Positions 25,549-37,989 of a DNA stretch of 64,000 nucleotides are shown one piece after another. Source of the DNA: Atopsyche davidsoni (lineage: Eukaryota; Arthropoda; Insecta; Trichoptera; Hydrobiosidae); assembly GCA_022113835.1 (NCBI GenBank), contig JAILWY010000002.1, positions 9,278,501 through 9,342,500 on the forward strand. The letters run 5' to 3'. The translations under genes were made by a program, and so were the position numbers. Below the pieces are notes generated by a model. The model made no database searches, had not been told where the DNA came from, and saw only the letters and a program-made list of their open reading frames with translations. Every line of letters starts with the position of its first letter. Position 1 is the stretch's first letter.

Positions 25549-26040
25549 ATAATCAATATTTTTGACAGAGAGTACTCCATTCTTATATTTTAAATAAAAG
25601 TACTTGAGTGATTTTAAGTCAGTTCAGAAAATTAAGTCGGTAGTAAAACTGGCATAGGAAAAGTATATGCCCAATGAGACCAAGAGGCAATCGAAAAAGA
25701 TGAACCAAACAATAAAAACACCATGAAACCAATAACTGCAAATTTGCGTTCACTGTCATCACAGTGAACGCGTCTTCTAGTGATAAACATTCCTGTGTAC
25801 AATGGAGTACTGAAAAATCAATTAATCAGCAATAAATAACGTAGGCCTGGTTTTGTAGTTGTTTGTGATAACTTGAGTTTCCGTAGAAGAGGAGTGTAAA
25901 AAATATTACGAGTATATAAGATATTGTTAACTCCATCACTGCAGTGAGGGTGTACTCAATCAGGGGCAGATAGCGTAAACGGGCTAAAGCCCGGCTTACA
26001 CACTTCCTCGTCTCGCTACGCCTTTCGCTATCTCACTATC
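25549..26040. repeat. Foldback-rich repeat segment
   Basis: It contains a perfect hairpin GCGTTCACTGT-CATC-ACAGTGAACGC (25,746-25,771), a CACTGCAGTG palindrome (25,937-25,946), a GTAAACGGGCT/AAGCCCGGCTTAC hairpin (25,976-25,999) and an AGATAGCG/CGCTATCT pair (25,968-25,975 with 26,026-26,033). The left part (TTTTTGACAGAGAGTACT, then AAATAAAAGTACTTGAGTGA) matches 2,920-2,975 in the composite element, so the two are related. No coding. Confidence 0.55.
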
Positions 26041-26993
26041 ACGCGTGTCGTATGAATGCATACCGTGAAAGCCTCCGGAGGGTCAGGTCCGCGGGGGTCC
26101 GGGCAGATAAGACCCGCACTGACTTACGGGGTCCTTCGGGCGCTCGCCGATAAGGCCGGCAGAGGCTCCCGACTTATTCACGCCTCGGACCCTCGAAACA
26201 CCTGCCCTAGAAAAAACCCGCTCCCACAGTGCAGAGCTCCGAGAGGCTCTCGCTTTGATTAAGGGCGACTTAGGATAAATAGGATTTTTGTGTTTATTCG
26301 TTTTGGGGATTTTAACATTTTTTTGTTCGTGTTTCATTAAAATAATAAAAACACATGTTAAACCTCTTTGCACCAAATCTACATTCTGAAAAATATTCCG
26401 GATTATATATTTTTTAATGTCACAGGTTGTATATCATAGGAATACATTAGAAATAAGCTTAAAATATATTTAATTCATGTTTATTAATAGGTCTTAAATG
26501 AACTACTATATCTTTAATATACTTTATTAACATGCTTTCTTACCAACTGTAGGATCCCGCATTCATCTTCAAGAGAACCAATAATTTTTTCATCTTTCTA
26601 TTATACTTTTTACCTAAAAAATTCAACGGTGGTTTTCACCATATTAAGAGAATATTTCTGTAAGTTTTCCTCCTCGTTTCATTTAAAAAACACTTACCTA
26701 TATTCGAGATGGGTGTTAAAGTGGAGTGCTACCGCAGTGCGCTCGCGAGTGTCACCGGCCAGCTGAATGCAGTTTTGTTGCATCTCCCATTCCCGCAGGA
26801 CCATAAACTGTTTACGGCTTAACGGGGCGCCATAAACCTCGCGGATATTAGATTGCTTATAGCGCGCCTCTTTACTGCCCTAACCAAACCTGCCAACGAA
26901 CTGCTTGTAAAATGTCATGCATTAAAACTGCATGATGTTTATACAAGGAACATCCAACACCACCCCGATGGTTTATAGCTAATAATAATAATA

Positions 26994-26995
26994 TC

Positions 26996-27047
<52 letters not shown>

Positions 27048-27048
27048 C
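26994..27048. repeat. Compound microsatellite (CA)n(TA)n
   Basis: CA dinucleotides with one interruption (CAAACA) run into TA dinucleotides, then a CTTCTTCTTCT stretch. A GGCTCTCACCATAGGAGGTT piece of the dispersed repeat follows at 27,062-27,081. Microsatellites beside such repeats often grow from their tails. Confidence 0.9.
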
Positions 27049-27081
27049 TTCTTCTTCTGATGGCTCTCACCATAGGAGGTT

Positions 27082-28689
27082 CATCGAAAATATTTTTATT
27101 CCGAGCTTCATCCACTTGCGCAAATTTCGCATCTAATTACTAATTCATTTTATGAGTATCATTAGCTCGGTCACATTAATTACCTATAAAATAATAAAAT
27201 TTACGAACACTATCAAATAATTGTAAATATAATATTATTCAGAAGTCATACGTTTTAATTTGATATTGAGCATATTTCTTCGGTTTATATCGTTCCTTCG
27301 CTTTACGAGCGTCATTGGGCTCGTCACATAAACGACAACGTTGTACCGAATGGTTTTTAAACGCGAGTTTAAATCAATGCTGAGTATCTCCGAGTATGAG
27401 TTTAAGATAAGCCGCTTGATTGCAATTTTATTTCCGTCCTTTACGATCGATGTCATCCAGCGCGATATCGCGGATCCTCCGCAAACACTCGGGTGTTTAT
27501 CCGAGTCAAGCACGGCGGCAACGAACAGGTTTAGTGAAACATAATCACCCGGCCCGGTGTATGCGGTAGCTAGAATTAAATGCCATAAATGTATGCACTG
27601 TTATTTATTTATACATTTTTAATTAAATATATTCGTAAATAAACACTACATCTTTGGAAAAACTCGTAGACCCTGTGCTGCATCAATTTGATGTTGATTG
27701 CAAAACTAAGACTAGAAGTATAGACTATCGGTACCACCAACCCAAGTGCCTTTTTTATATCTTTCAAATGATAAATATAAAATATTTAATAAATACTTTT
27801 TTTTACACTGTCGATATTGTTCTAGTTTATAAACGATTCACACGAAAAATATAAGTGAGTAAAAAAATATGTTGAAAAGTTTCATACTTGCATAAAACGA
27901 TTCAGATTTAGTTTCCTAAACACGTTATTATACTCGTATTATGTGGATTTGCATAGCGGACATACCTACGTAGAGATAGACAGCGTTTATATTAATTTTT
28001 CAACGTTTTAAAACTTTATTTTCTAAGGGAATATGACCGTAAAGCTTAAGTCGTATCTCAGCTGATTGATTGATGATATAATTTATTTATGTGTATAATT
28101 TTCATACTAAAATTCATTGTTAGTAATTATTATTTTTTTAGTTTTATAGATAAAGTAACACTTAATTTTCAATCAGCTTATAAGGACATTTACGATTAAT
28201 TCATAATAATCGATTCTTTGAATAATTTGAGGTCTGGAAGCATTCACAGTAACCTATCTCGAGTTTACGAGAGAGTTAAATATCACCAATGTAAATTTGA
28301 AATTTTTGCAGGTTGCTTACTGAATACACTCTGAAGATATTGTATTGAGGCCTGTCACCTGTCGTCCCCCGGAGTCGCTCACCTGAGCCTCCACCCTCCC
28401 ACGTGATACAGTCTTCTGTGCCCCCAGCGGCCAGCGGAACCCGACCAGAGGAGATACAACCCAGGTATCAAATATTTCTTGCCTTTTTTCCACAAGTGCG
28501 ACTCATCTATTTTCAAATTATATGTATATAATCACTTTACTCTGTAAAATAGATAGGCAAACGATTGATAGAGGGTTATTGCAGACATGCAGACAATAAT
28601 GTTTTCACAGAGCCGTTTTTCACCACCCGGATGTGGATATGGTAAAATCAGAGTAAGTAGTCAAATAGTTAATAATTGTTCATCACTTG
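27082..28689. other. Gene-free stretch
   Basis: No gene recognised. A modest GC-richer part lies at 27,250-27,560, where the plus and minus frames overlap each other. The rest is AT-rich. Confidence 0.45.
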
Positions 28690-28870
28690 TTGACTTGTTG
28701 GCTCGGTGGTTAGATCGATGGCTATTAGTCAAGGGGTCACCGGTTAAACCCTCGTCCTGATAGGTGAATGCCAGATTGATGCAATTGGGCTCACGCCTGT
28801 TTCAGTTCGGTCGAGGACGATTTGTGTTGACATTGCATGGGTCGATAAAAATTATTTAAAAAAAATATTT
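28690..28870 (+). mobile_element. tRNA-derived SINE-like element
   Basis: TGGCTCGGTGG at 28,699-28,709 resembles a pol III A-box. About 43 bases on, GGTTAAACCC at 28,742-28,751 resembles a B-box with a decayed core. A tRNA-unrelated body follows, with a GGTCGATAAAAATTATTTAA tail near 28,850. The spacing and the AT-rich tail fit a SINE. The exact family and ends are not known to me. Confidence 0.5.
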
Positions 28871-29152
28871 TTTACCTATAAAACCAGTTATGTGGAGAAT
28901 TTGCATTTTTATTAGATTTTAATGGCATTTGACGGATATTTTCATTGCGCGCACAACATTGAACTTATTAAAAAAAAAAAAAAAACATCCATGAAAAACG
29001 AGTTACTTAATTTATGACATCAAAAAAAAAGTGAATTTTGAATGTCGTCGTCGGTGAATTCATGTTTTTTTGTTTTGTATTTTTTAATATTTTTATTATT
29101 TACCATATATAGAAGACATCCTAGCTTAGATCAACGGAATGTGATATTTGTC

Positions 29153-29924
29153 TCAGTGGCGTGCACTCTGTGTGGGAAATAGACAGCGTATGTCCTAAAA
29201 TACTTTGTGTAGTTTTTCATGAAATATTTTATGCTGGGAATAATGGAAAGCGATGAGATTGATGAAGAAAAAACCACTGGATACATTTAGTAAATATTTT
29301 ATTTAGATTTTTAAGTTTAAAAATCATTTCCTTAATATTTGATAGTAAAGACCGACAAAAATAATATCAATTTATATTTTACACGAATTAGTAGTTAAAA
29401 AAAACCAGCGATCAGCATACTTTTTAATATGGTGTTATTTATTTAAATTAATTATATGAAAAAAATACTCATATGAAATCGTTTTAAACAAGGCTTGACA
29501 TGATGCGCTATACTAATCTAATATACCGTCCTCTATGTATTTCTAATTAAAAAATTTCAGAAGTTTGAGTAACTCTTTAAATTGTAAGATAAAAATGACG
29601 TTAGGTTTACATAGAAAAAAAGTTTTTATTTAATAATTAAATTTTTAAGCTAATTAACAAGTATTATTTTGAACAAAAGTAAATGCTTTCGAAAAATAAT
29701 AGTTTCAAACTGACTTTGCTGACTCAAACTGTTTTTTTTTTTAATATTTGAAAATTGGTACAAAAACATAAAAAATTGAAACCAGTGTCACCACATTAAA
29801 AATAAAATATTAAAAAATCACAGCAACATCTTTTATCAAACAAAACATTCTCACTATATATTATAAATCAGTTTTTTAATTATTTTTATATTAGTATTAA
29901 ATTGAAATTATTGCACGCCACTGA
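29153..29924. mobile_element. 770-bp element with perfect 13-bp terminal inverted repeats
   Basis: TCAGTGGCGTGCA at 29,153-29,165 and its exact reverse complement TGCACGCCACTGA at 29,912-29,924 bound an AT-rich interior with no long frame. CAGTGG...CCACTG ends are typical of hAT-related elements. The flanking 8-mers (ATTTGTCT / ATAATAAT) do not match, so either the target duplication has decayed or the true ends differ slightly. The non-autonomous DNA-transposon reading is inference. Confidence 0.55.
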
Positions 29925-32045
29925 TAATAATAATCAACGCCCGTTTATATATTTACATTCATTTGAACACAGTCAGTCTGCACCCAATGATATTTTAATC
30001 GTGAGCTCACTGCAATCTTTATGCTTTTGATTTGAATTTATTATTAATATACCCAGACACACCGACACCGACTAAAACGCAAAAATATTAATAAAAATGT
30101 ATTTTTTGTGATAATCGAAAATTCATCACGAATTGATTAATGAAGATGCACATGTGCTGCATTTAAATGCAAATGCAACGTGGGATTTACATAGCCTTTC
30201 GATTATTTATTTTTTAATGAAATAATTACTATTTTTCCACTAATGTCTTTGTGCTCGAGCTTGGAGGATACTTGCTGTGTTGGGTTTGGTGAAATAAGAC
30301 CCAAAAGAAGCAGGAAAATATATAATAATTAGACTCTTTTATAATTTTATTGTAAGGTTTCAAAATAATAATTTTTACATCCCTTAAGCTGATAATGTTA
30401 TATTTCGTTTCTGTGATCAGGCCAGTCAACAAGTTGTTTTTTTTCTTTCTATTTTTTTCATATTAAATACTCACCGAGAAAAGCTGTATCTTATTGTGCT
30501 TTCTGTGATTTCCTTGTATACAACATGGCAAATGCCGGAGACTTACCGTGTATACCACATATTCGCAATTACCTTGTATTGCTTCAAAGTGCTTGCTTAG
30601 CTTGCCTATGTCTAAACTTGGATGTTTCCCGTTTGTTGTATTAAAGAAGTACACTAATCAAACCGCGGTAGTTATTTGTCATTTTGTAAAAATATCTTCT
30701 GAAAAACGTAGAAAAATAATTAAATTCCAAGCTTTTAATATTTTAAAACTGCAAATCAAAAATTTCATAATTTATAAATTTGAGAAATTTTCGCTTCTAT
30801 CTTATGGACAGTTCAAATTAGAATCGACAGCTGGAATATCAGAAGTTAAAAAACTGAGGGGAATTAATACTTAAACGAGTCTTTTATACGGAGAAAAATC
30901 CAAAGTTCGCGATGATGCCAGAGTTGATTCCCACAATGATAGATAAGGATTTTAATGAGGAATATTTCCATCGATATGCCAACATTCTCTAATGCCCACA
31001 TACAAATAGGTTTCTGCGATGCTTAATGATAGCGACACGTATTTTTTGATTATTCGTTAATTCCAAGCGACGAAAAAAAGTAGAAATGTAGTTTTGAAAA
31101 GATTTAATAAATGATGCCTAAGTAGGTAGGCATATTTTCGGAGACAAATAATTAATTTTGCAAGTAATCTTCATTTGGAATCGGCCTTGCGAGTCGAAGC
31201 CACGCACGATGCCATCAGCGATGGAAATATTTAACTTTATTTTTGACTTGAGTATTTTTTTTTTTATTAAAAATGTCTTGTACTTTTTTATACTGTTGTT
31301 GCTGTTTTGGGAATATCTTTGAACTCCAGGTATAGTTTGTTGATTGCCATTTTAAAAGTATGATAATTTTCAATTGAATACATTATTTTTTAAACACATT
31401 TAAAAAAATGTTTTCACATCTGAATTTTTATACTTTTAAGATGATAATGAAGTTTAACAAAGAAATATTATCTAATTTATTAAAGAATGAAGTATAGCGC
31501 CTATTTTGTGCTGAAATTGTTTTATGTCTTTGAAATTCATGAAATATATAATTTTTAATTAATATATAAAATTTGAAATGCTAAGAAACGCGTAATATGA
31601 ATTCTATATTACAAAAATAAAATATTTGGTATACTTATCAAAATGAATAGTGTCGCTGTGTCGTTATTGGCTTTTACAAATATTATATGACGGAGCTGTG
31701 AACGCAGAATTAAGATGATTGCGGATCGGTATTATCAGCTCGTCGTGGAGTGAATATAATAGTAGACTTAAGTAACTACAAAGAGCAGTCTATTCTAACT
31801 TGGCAACTTATGGATACAATAGATTTGAAAGAATTGTGGCTTGAGGAAAATTGATTTAAAATGTTTAACGTAGTAATAAAGGGTGGGTAATAAAGAAACA
31901 TGTTTCTCTTTAGTAATAACTTGTTTTAAAAAATAAAAATGCTCGCCTTGCTACATAAGCCACGTATCGTCACTGGTGTTCACAAATCATTCGCTAATAT
32001 GATGAATTAAAAAATTATGTATTTAAAAACGCACAAGGCTCGCAG
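29925..32045. other. Gene-free AT-rich stretch
   Basis: No gene recognised. The 108-residue plus-strand frame at 30,548-30,874 and the 63-residue minus-strand frame over its start are in AT-rich DNA with no family resemblance. I do not support either. Confidence 0.5.
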
Positions 32046-32350
32046 GGGTGGGGGGGGGGGGGAGCAGGTAAACTCGCCGGCTATAGAGACGACTGGTATT
32101 CATAAATTAGCTCGGGGCTGTCGATCTGAGGGACGCTAGATGTTGGTAGCGGCCGGTCCGTGTTCCCGTGGATTTATGCGCTCATTCACCAGAGGCAGTC
32201 CAGTCCTGTGACCTCGCAGCCGGCGCCGCCCCGGCCGCCCCGGCCACCGCCCCGGTCACTCCAGCCGCTACCCCGGCTGCCCCTGCGGTCCTGGCCGCCA
32301 CATCAGCCGCCCTGGCCTCCCTGGCCGAGCTGGTCGCCAGCTCTCCGCCC
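32046..32350. repeat. G-run and degenerate GCC-rich tract
   Basis: A run of 13 G lies at 32,050-32,062. Positions about 32,215-32,340 are an imperfect GCC/GGC tract (CCGGCCGCCCCGGCCACCGC and similar). It keeps Pro/Ala-type frames open on both strands. A coding exon here is not supported because there is no conserved flank and splice sites are not evident. Confidence 0.55.
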
Positions 32351-32999
32351 TGAATACAATTAGCCAGATAAATACCGAACACGCTGAGGCATCGCGGCGC
32401 ACGGATGTCTCGACTTTCGCCTGTACACTTGTGTTCATTGTTTTCCGTTTAAATTTTTATTAAGATATCCCATGGCCCCACTTACAACCTCATGGCTATA
32501 TACGCGTATTTGTTAATTACTGAAATGTCTTCAAAAAATAATAAATATTTGATAGTGAAAATAGCAACTGATATAATTTAAAAAAATTAAATAAATATAT
32601 TTTTCCACGTCGTATCACAAACGTAGAAAAATTGTTTTTTTATTGAATTAATTTAAAAAAATTATCATTATATTATCCATAGATGTTACATATATATAAT
32701 ATGAATGATTCTTTCGGGACGTTTTACAGTATTGTTATATAAATAAGAGAGTTATGGCCAAGGGTGGGAGAGATGCCGGGACCAGGTAGCCAACTACCTA
32801 ATACCCTTTTTGTATATCTAACACTACCGAGTTTGTATCCGACAGTGCCGTAGTGAACATCTCCGATACGCCATATTTTTTTCTTGTTTCTTCTTGTGGT
32901 ATTATTTATTACAATTATTGCTTAAAAATAATAAAATATTGTGATAAACAAAGAGGAAAAGAGCAAGGGAATGCGAGAGAGCGTGCGAGTAGACATCGT

Positions 33000-33480
33000 G
33001 TTGTTTATTGACGTGGAGCGGCCTCCCCCCTGCCGCCCGGCGCGGCAACCAGCCGAGACGCGAACCGCGGCAGTGGCGCTACCGCTCCACAGATGGCAGC
33101 ACGGGTACCGCGAGCGCGCCGCAGTCGGCGCTGACCCTCCGGCCCACGAGCAGCTCCCGAGCCACCCGCGCCACCCGCGCCACCCGGGCTCACAGCCAGG
33201 GCTCCACCGCCACGAGCCACCCCTGCCACCTCCTCCGGGACTTCCCCCGCCGCGAGTCCGGCTCCCGCAGCCCAGACCGTCACCGGGCTCGACCCGCGCG
33301 TCACCCGCCGCGAAGTGATCCCGCCGCGTCTATTTCTGCCCGATTATTGTTGCACTCGGAGTCCGTCGCCCGCGTGACTCGGGAAAGCTATGTTCGCGGC
33401 TCGAGTGATTCTCTTTACGGCCGGCCGGTGATGACAGTCGGTTCTTTTGGTCGGTTGTGATACAGTGAAGTGTTGATCGG
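33000..33480 (+). promoter_or_regulatory. CpG island, possible distal promoter or enhancer
   Basis: A sharp CpG-rich island about 6.4 kb upstream of the hth first exon. It ends in a less GC-rich stretch (33,420-33,540) that looks like 5' UTR or promoter-proximal sequence and contains TGACAG (33,432-33,437), the MEIS/Hth core. The 150-residue frame over it (33,008-33,460) is Arg/Ser/Pro-rich without a domain and is typical of out-of-frame CpG DNA. Options are an alternative first exon of hth, a non-coding RNA promoter, or an enhancer. Nothing here decides between them. Confidence 0.4.
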
Positions 33481-33540
33481 TGATACTTTCTTGTTATTGT
33501 TGAAATATGCAGGAGTATGAAAATGCGGGGAAAATCGCCG

Positions 33541-36500
33541 GCAGTCCGTGGCAGCCGAAGGTCAGACGTTCATCACGTTTTTTTTTTCACACCTACCACC
33601 CTAGCCGCGCTCCGCGGAATAAAAATACTCTTCAAAGTTTGCGAAAAGTTATTTTCGCGTTGTATGTCGAACTATGCTACTGTTTATGAAACATACTGCG
33701 CAATAGATGAGTATTTATAAACGCGGAAATAAATAATACGAATGCGTTTCATCGTGTCCCCCGTCGCCTTTGGTTTTATGTTTAAAGTTTTGTGACACAT
33801 CACCCACTGAACTCTCGAACACTCTATTATTGATATAATTTGATGTTAATTCAATGTAACTACGCTTTGTGAGTCAATCGGTTTAAGTCTTTGCATAATG
33901 TTGAAACTTTCAAATAGTGCTATTATATTTACAAACGTCATATTACTAAATTGATCAAAATTTTAATTAAGAATCTGGCGGCGTTAATCATGCGAGGCAT
34001 ACCTGTCATTTTTGTCGAAAGTTATTTGGGGACATTAAAACAAGAACAGTGTGATGGATTTATGAGTATTATTTTTTTTAATTACTCAATCGGCGCATGC
34101 AAAGTTTTCGTATTGATAAGAATTTCACAAAAATAAATTTTTATTTAATTTTTTTTACTAGGATTCACATTATAATAATGTGTGTCACATTTATAAAGTA
34201 TTAAAAAAATTAACCTCGCTCAAAGATTTCTAAATATATTCCAAAGATTTATTTATGTTTAATATGAACGGTTTAAAAAAATCTCTCTTTACTTTTAAAT
34301 GATATCTTTGAGTTAGCTTTTTCGTAAAATGTAAATTGCACTGCAAAGTGCCATTTTATGGTCTATAATAAAATATATTCATACTAAATTTTGGTTTAAA
34401 ATGTCTTCAATATAAATTTACTCGGAAAGCATTTGAGAACGTATTTGGATATTTCTCGTATTCAGAAGATTAAGCTTTGCATTTATTTTTAATACGATAT
34501 CTAATATATGTAACATAATAGATCCAACGTTTACTCCAGATATGACGAATTTCAACCTGACCTTACCCATCAACACATCCTGTTATTATTTAGTGATGTA
34601 AATCAATATATTTGTACAACCATGCCTAATTTGGATGCACTGCCGACATTTCAAAACAAAAAAAATAATGATTTTAACAAAATTAAATTTCCAGCGCGTA
34701 TTGTGATATAAAATTTTCCACAAACTTCTAGTCAATTTGAGATTTAATTAATGTGCTAACAGATCACTTGTTAACTCGTCTACTTCTATATTAGAAGCTG
34801 AGACGTTTACAACGATTGATTTTTAATAATTCCGAGTGTATTCGGTTTGCATTCTGTAGTCACGATATGGAGTACTTATTAGAAGCTGTAACAGATTATT
34901 GTTGCCTAAAAAAGCAGGCGAGTGCTTATGAAGCCGTCGCTTTGTCTCGCGAGCCACCGTCCAAGATAGTGGATCACTTCAGATAACATCAATCATTACC
35001 GACGACTACTGTTTTATTATTTGTTATAATGAAGAACGTGCAACAATTATCTTGCGCCGGCTGACGGGCCGCAAATATTTGCCTGTCATTGCGCGTTATG
35101 ACTCCATACGTCGGCGTCTCCCGAGGGGTGACAGTGTCAAACGCCGGGACCCCACCTAACCTAACCCCACCCCGACCCGCCCCGGCCAGGTGGATGATGC
35201 AACACCTTTAAATTAAACACGTCACCGCGGGGATTATACACTGCATGTGAATTTATCGCCCAAAGCGTACATATTCAATAAAATTTCACATCCAAACGCA
35301 CGAACCGACCCAAAGCGAAGTTGCAATCGTAAGACTATTACTTTCAAAACGAACATGTACAAGTAGAATTAGTCTCAACTTCTGATTAAATATATATATA
35401 ACAAGAGCTTGAAAAATGTATTTTATGTTTTTCTGTACAAAAAATCCTATTATCTTAAAAGTACCCTTACAAGTACGATATCTATACATACTAGAGGGGC
35501 ATTTTAAATATAAAAATTTAGTGAATAAGTAAAACGTATCAACGTGAACATCTGCTTACTTAACGCGTTTTATTCAAAGTAGGTTTTATTATTTTTTCAA
35601 AACATTTATTCCGAATGTTAGTTTCATTTTTTATAGTTTCTTTTTCTGTCGACTTAATCTTATTTTGAAAATAAAATCTTCGCCGGGTAATAAAATGATA
35701 CAGGAGATTTTTTATAGATTGGAATGCGCATACTTAACGAGACTCAGTGTGTAAACGGGTTGTTAAAGATATTAATAAAAAGTATTAATTACTTTTTTGC
35801 CAATAAACGCGACGATTTAAAACTACATTAAATACGTTCCCTTCGCGTAAATGGACAGATCGTAACGCGAGAATAAAATATACGGGGCGTTGTTGGGAAG
35901 CGTTTGAAAGGTTAGATACTAGGAGAGATATTGTAATTATCGGTATTGTTCGTAGAAACCAACCCTTCGTACATGTAGCGACCCTGTCAACCCGCGACGT
36001 CAGAAGTCTATCACACGATGTTTGACAGTTACATACACCTGCCTTTTATTATCTTAATTTTCTTTGTATAGCTAAAATATAACACTTATTTCAATATAAA
36101 AATTAAAAATGACACTTTAAATAAAACATGAAGTTGAATTTTTTGTGTAATATTTTTGATTAGTTTTTATTTACTTGGAAAACGTGACTTCATATGTGCA
36201 ATATATTCTAGTGATGACAATCAATAAATTAAATAAATATTATGTAAATAGTATTATTTAACTTTTGGGTGCAAGAATTCACATTGATTTGATGATTAAT
36301 TTGGTTAGCTGGTTATACTTTTGTGTCATATAAATTATCAAATCATTATTCTTTTTGGTCAATGCAGAAACATGACTCACTAAGATTTTACATGCTTTCG
36401 CCTAGATTGCGATTTACACACGAAAAGCATGTAACTGAAACCCACGTATGAAAGCTAAATAATCACTTTGCGTCCTGAAAACTGAAGCCAAATGTAATTA

Positions 36501-37331
36501 TTTATTAAAACTGAATAAATGAAATCTGAAGTTCTATTCATAGTGAGCTCTTGAAAGTGTCATCAGTTGTGAAGTGAAATCATTACTGTTTGTACAGTAA
36601 TACAGATATAAGTGAGGAAAGCTTTATCGATTTTATTATCTTTTGGGCCTGAAGAGATCTGAAAACACAGAACAACTATGACTTCATTAAACCTTATGAT
36701 ACTATAATATGTTACGTGTAAACAATTTAAAAATTTAACTTTAATATTATTGGTATTATGTTCCAAGTAGTTGCTGGTCGGTTAAATTTCGGGTTCTTTG
36801 AAGCGCTCCTCTTCAAGACAATGATTGAGGTGAAAAACCACATCGAAAATTTAAAAAATATATAATATTACTTTATGATTATTTTTAATCTCACAGATAT
36901 AAGGCGGCATTTTTCAGAGTCCGCTCTAAGGGGAAAAATACAATTTAATCCGTGGATATAATAAAATCATTAATATTGAGCATGTGTCGAATCACGTGAA
37001 GTTGATGCTCTAACACGCTGAGTTATTAGGTGTGAATGTAATTTAACCGTAAATAATAATCCCAAATGCTATTGAGATTGGAAAATATTTTATAATTTTA
37101 ATCACAGTGAACCGTTTTTGCCTTCGTATTATAAAACTATAAAACTAAGACGCAATTTCAATAGTTTCTTTGATCTAGCATAATCTGCTCATTTAGTAGA
37201 ATCGTGAAGTTTATATGGGGTTTTAAAAATCTATACTACTTATTTAATATTACATAAATTAAAATAAATATTTTTAATGTAGTATCTAGGCTGACTGTAG
37301 GTAATGCGAATTTTTTTAAAACGATACTTAT
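33541..37331. other. Gene-free stretch upstream of hth
   Basis: AT-rich, with no gene. About 35,050-35,200 is a CpG-richer patch containing CACCTAACCTAACCCCACCC. No recognisable repeat copy was found in the rest. Confidence 0.5.
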
Positions 37332-37470
37332 AAAGCAGACTACACATGCGGCAACACAACTTGCAACCGATTTGCAATTAGCCAATAGCGTCCCTTTCTT
37401 TTGGATGTTTTTATTTATTTAACTTAAGTAAACAAAGCAATAAGGGATGCTAGTGGTTAGGGTTGCAGTT
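37332..37470. mobile_element. Palindromic MITE, left arm intact (copy F)
   Basis: It begins GACTACACATGCGGCAACAC and continues to TTGCAACCGATTTGCAATTA then GCCAATAGCGTCC. This is a nearly exact inverse of the right arm at 6,318. The centre reads ATTTAACTTAAGTAAACAAA and the right arm is decayed (GGATGCTAGTGGTTAGGGTTGCAG). About 140 bp. Confidence 0.75.
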
Positions 37471-37989
37471 TTTGTATACTCTAACTATTTTATTGGATAA
37501 TCTAAAACATCTTAGAGCACAAAGTTATTAAGATATTTTTTTTACAATCGACGTCTGAACTTTAAAAGATTTATAGGTTTAGAAAATAAGTTGATATAAA
37601 TATATAATTTATTCTTAATATTTTATGCAATATTATTATTATTAGGTGGAGTTTGGATCACTCATGGATTATTTTTATTCTTGGTGTTAAGTAGGTTTTT
37701 AATAAAAGTAAAAAAGCGATCCTATTTTTAATCAAAATTATAATTTTGACATATATCAAGTGTGAAAATCAAATATATTCTGAATGTAACTATAAATTCA
37801 AATGATATAGTATCACTTAATAAAAGTTTTTTATTGTTTTATACTAATGAAGGTAACACGTATCATACGTGTACGTTCAATGAAACGGGCGTGAATTAAA
37901 TAAAGCTATTTTAGAATTAATAAAATCTGAAAAAAATTAAATATAAAATAGGCTTATGGATATATCCAACGACAATTATTAGTGTGCAA

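Noticed and set aside
30463..30874. 63-residue minus and 108-residue plus frames near 30.5-30.9 kb as a gene or retroelement piece
   Set aside because: I could not match either to any known domain, and they overlap in AT-rich DNA.
32160..32382. Ala/Pro-rich frames in the GCC tract
   Set aside because: Low-complexity translation of an imperfect GCC repeat in three frames. No evidence of an exon.
33005..33460. 150-residue plus-strand and 99-residue minus-strand frames in the 33-kb CpG island
   Set aside because: Composition-driven, with no domain, no credible splice continuation and mutual overlap.
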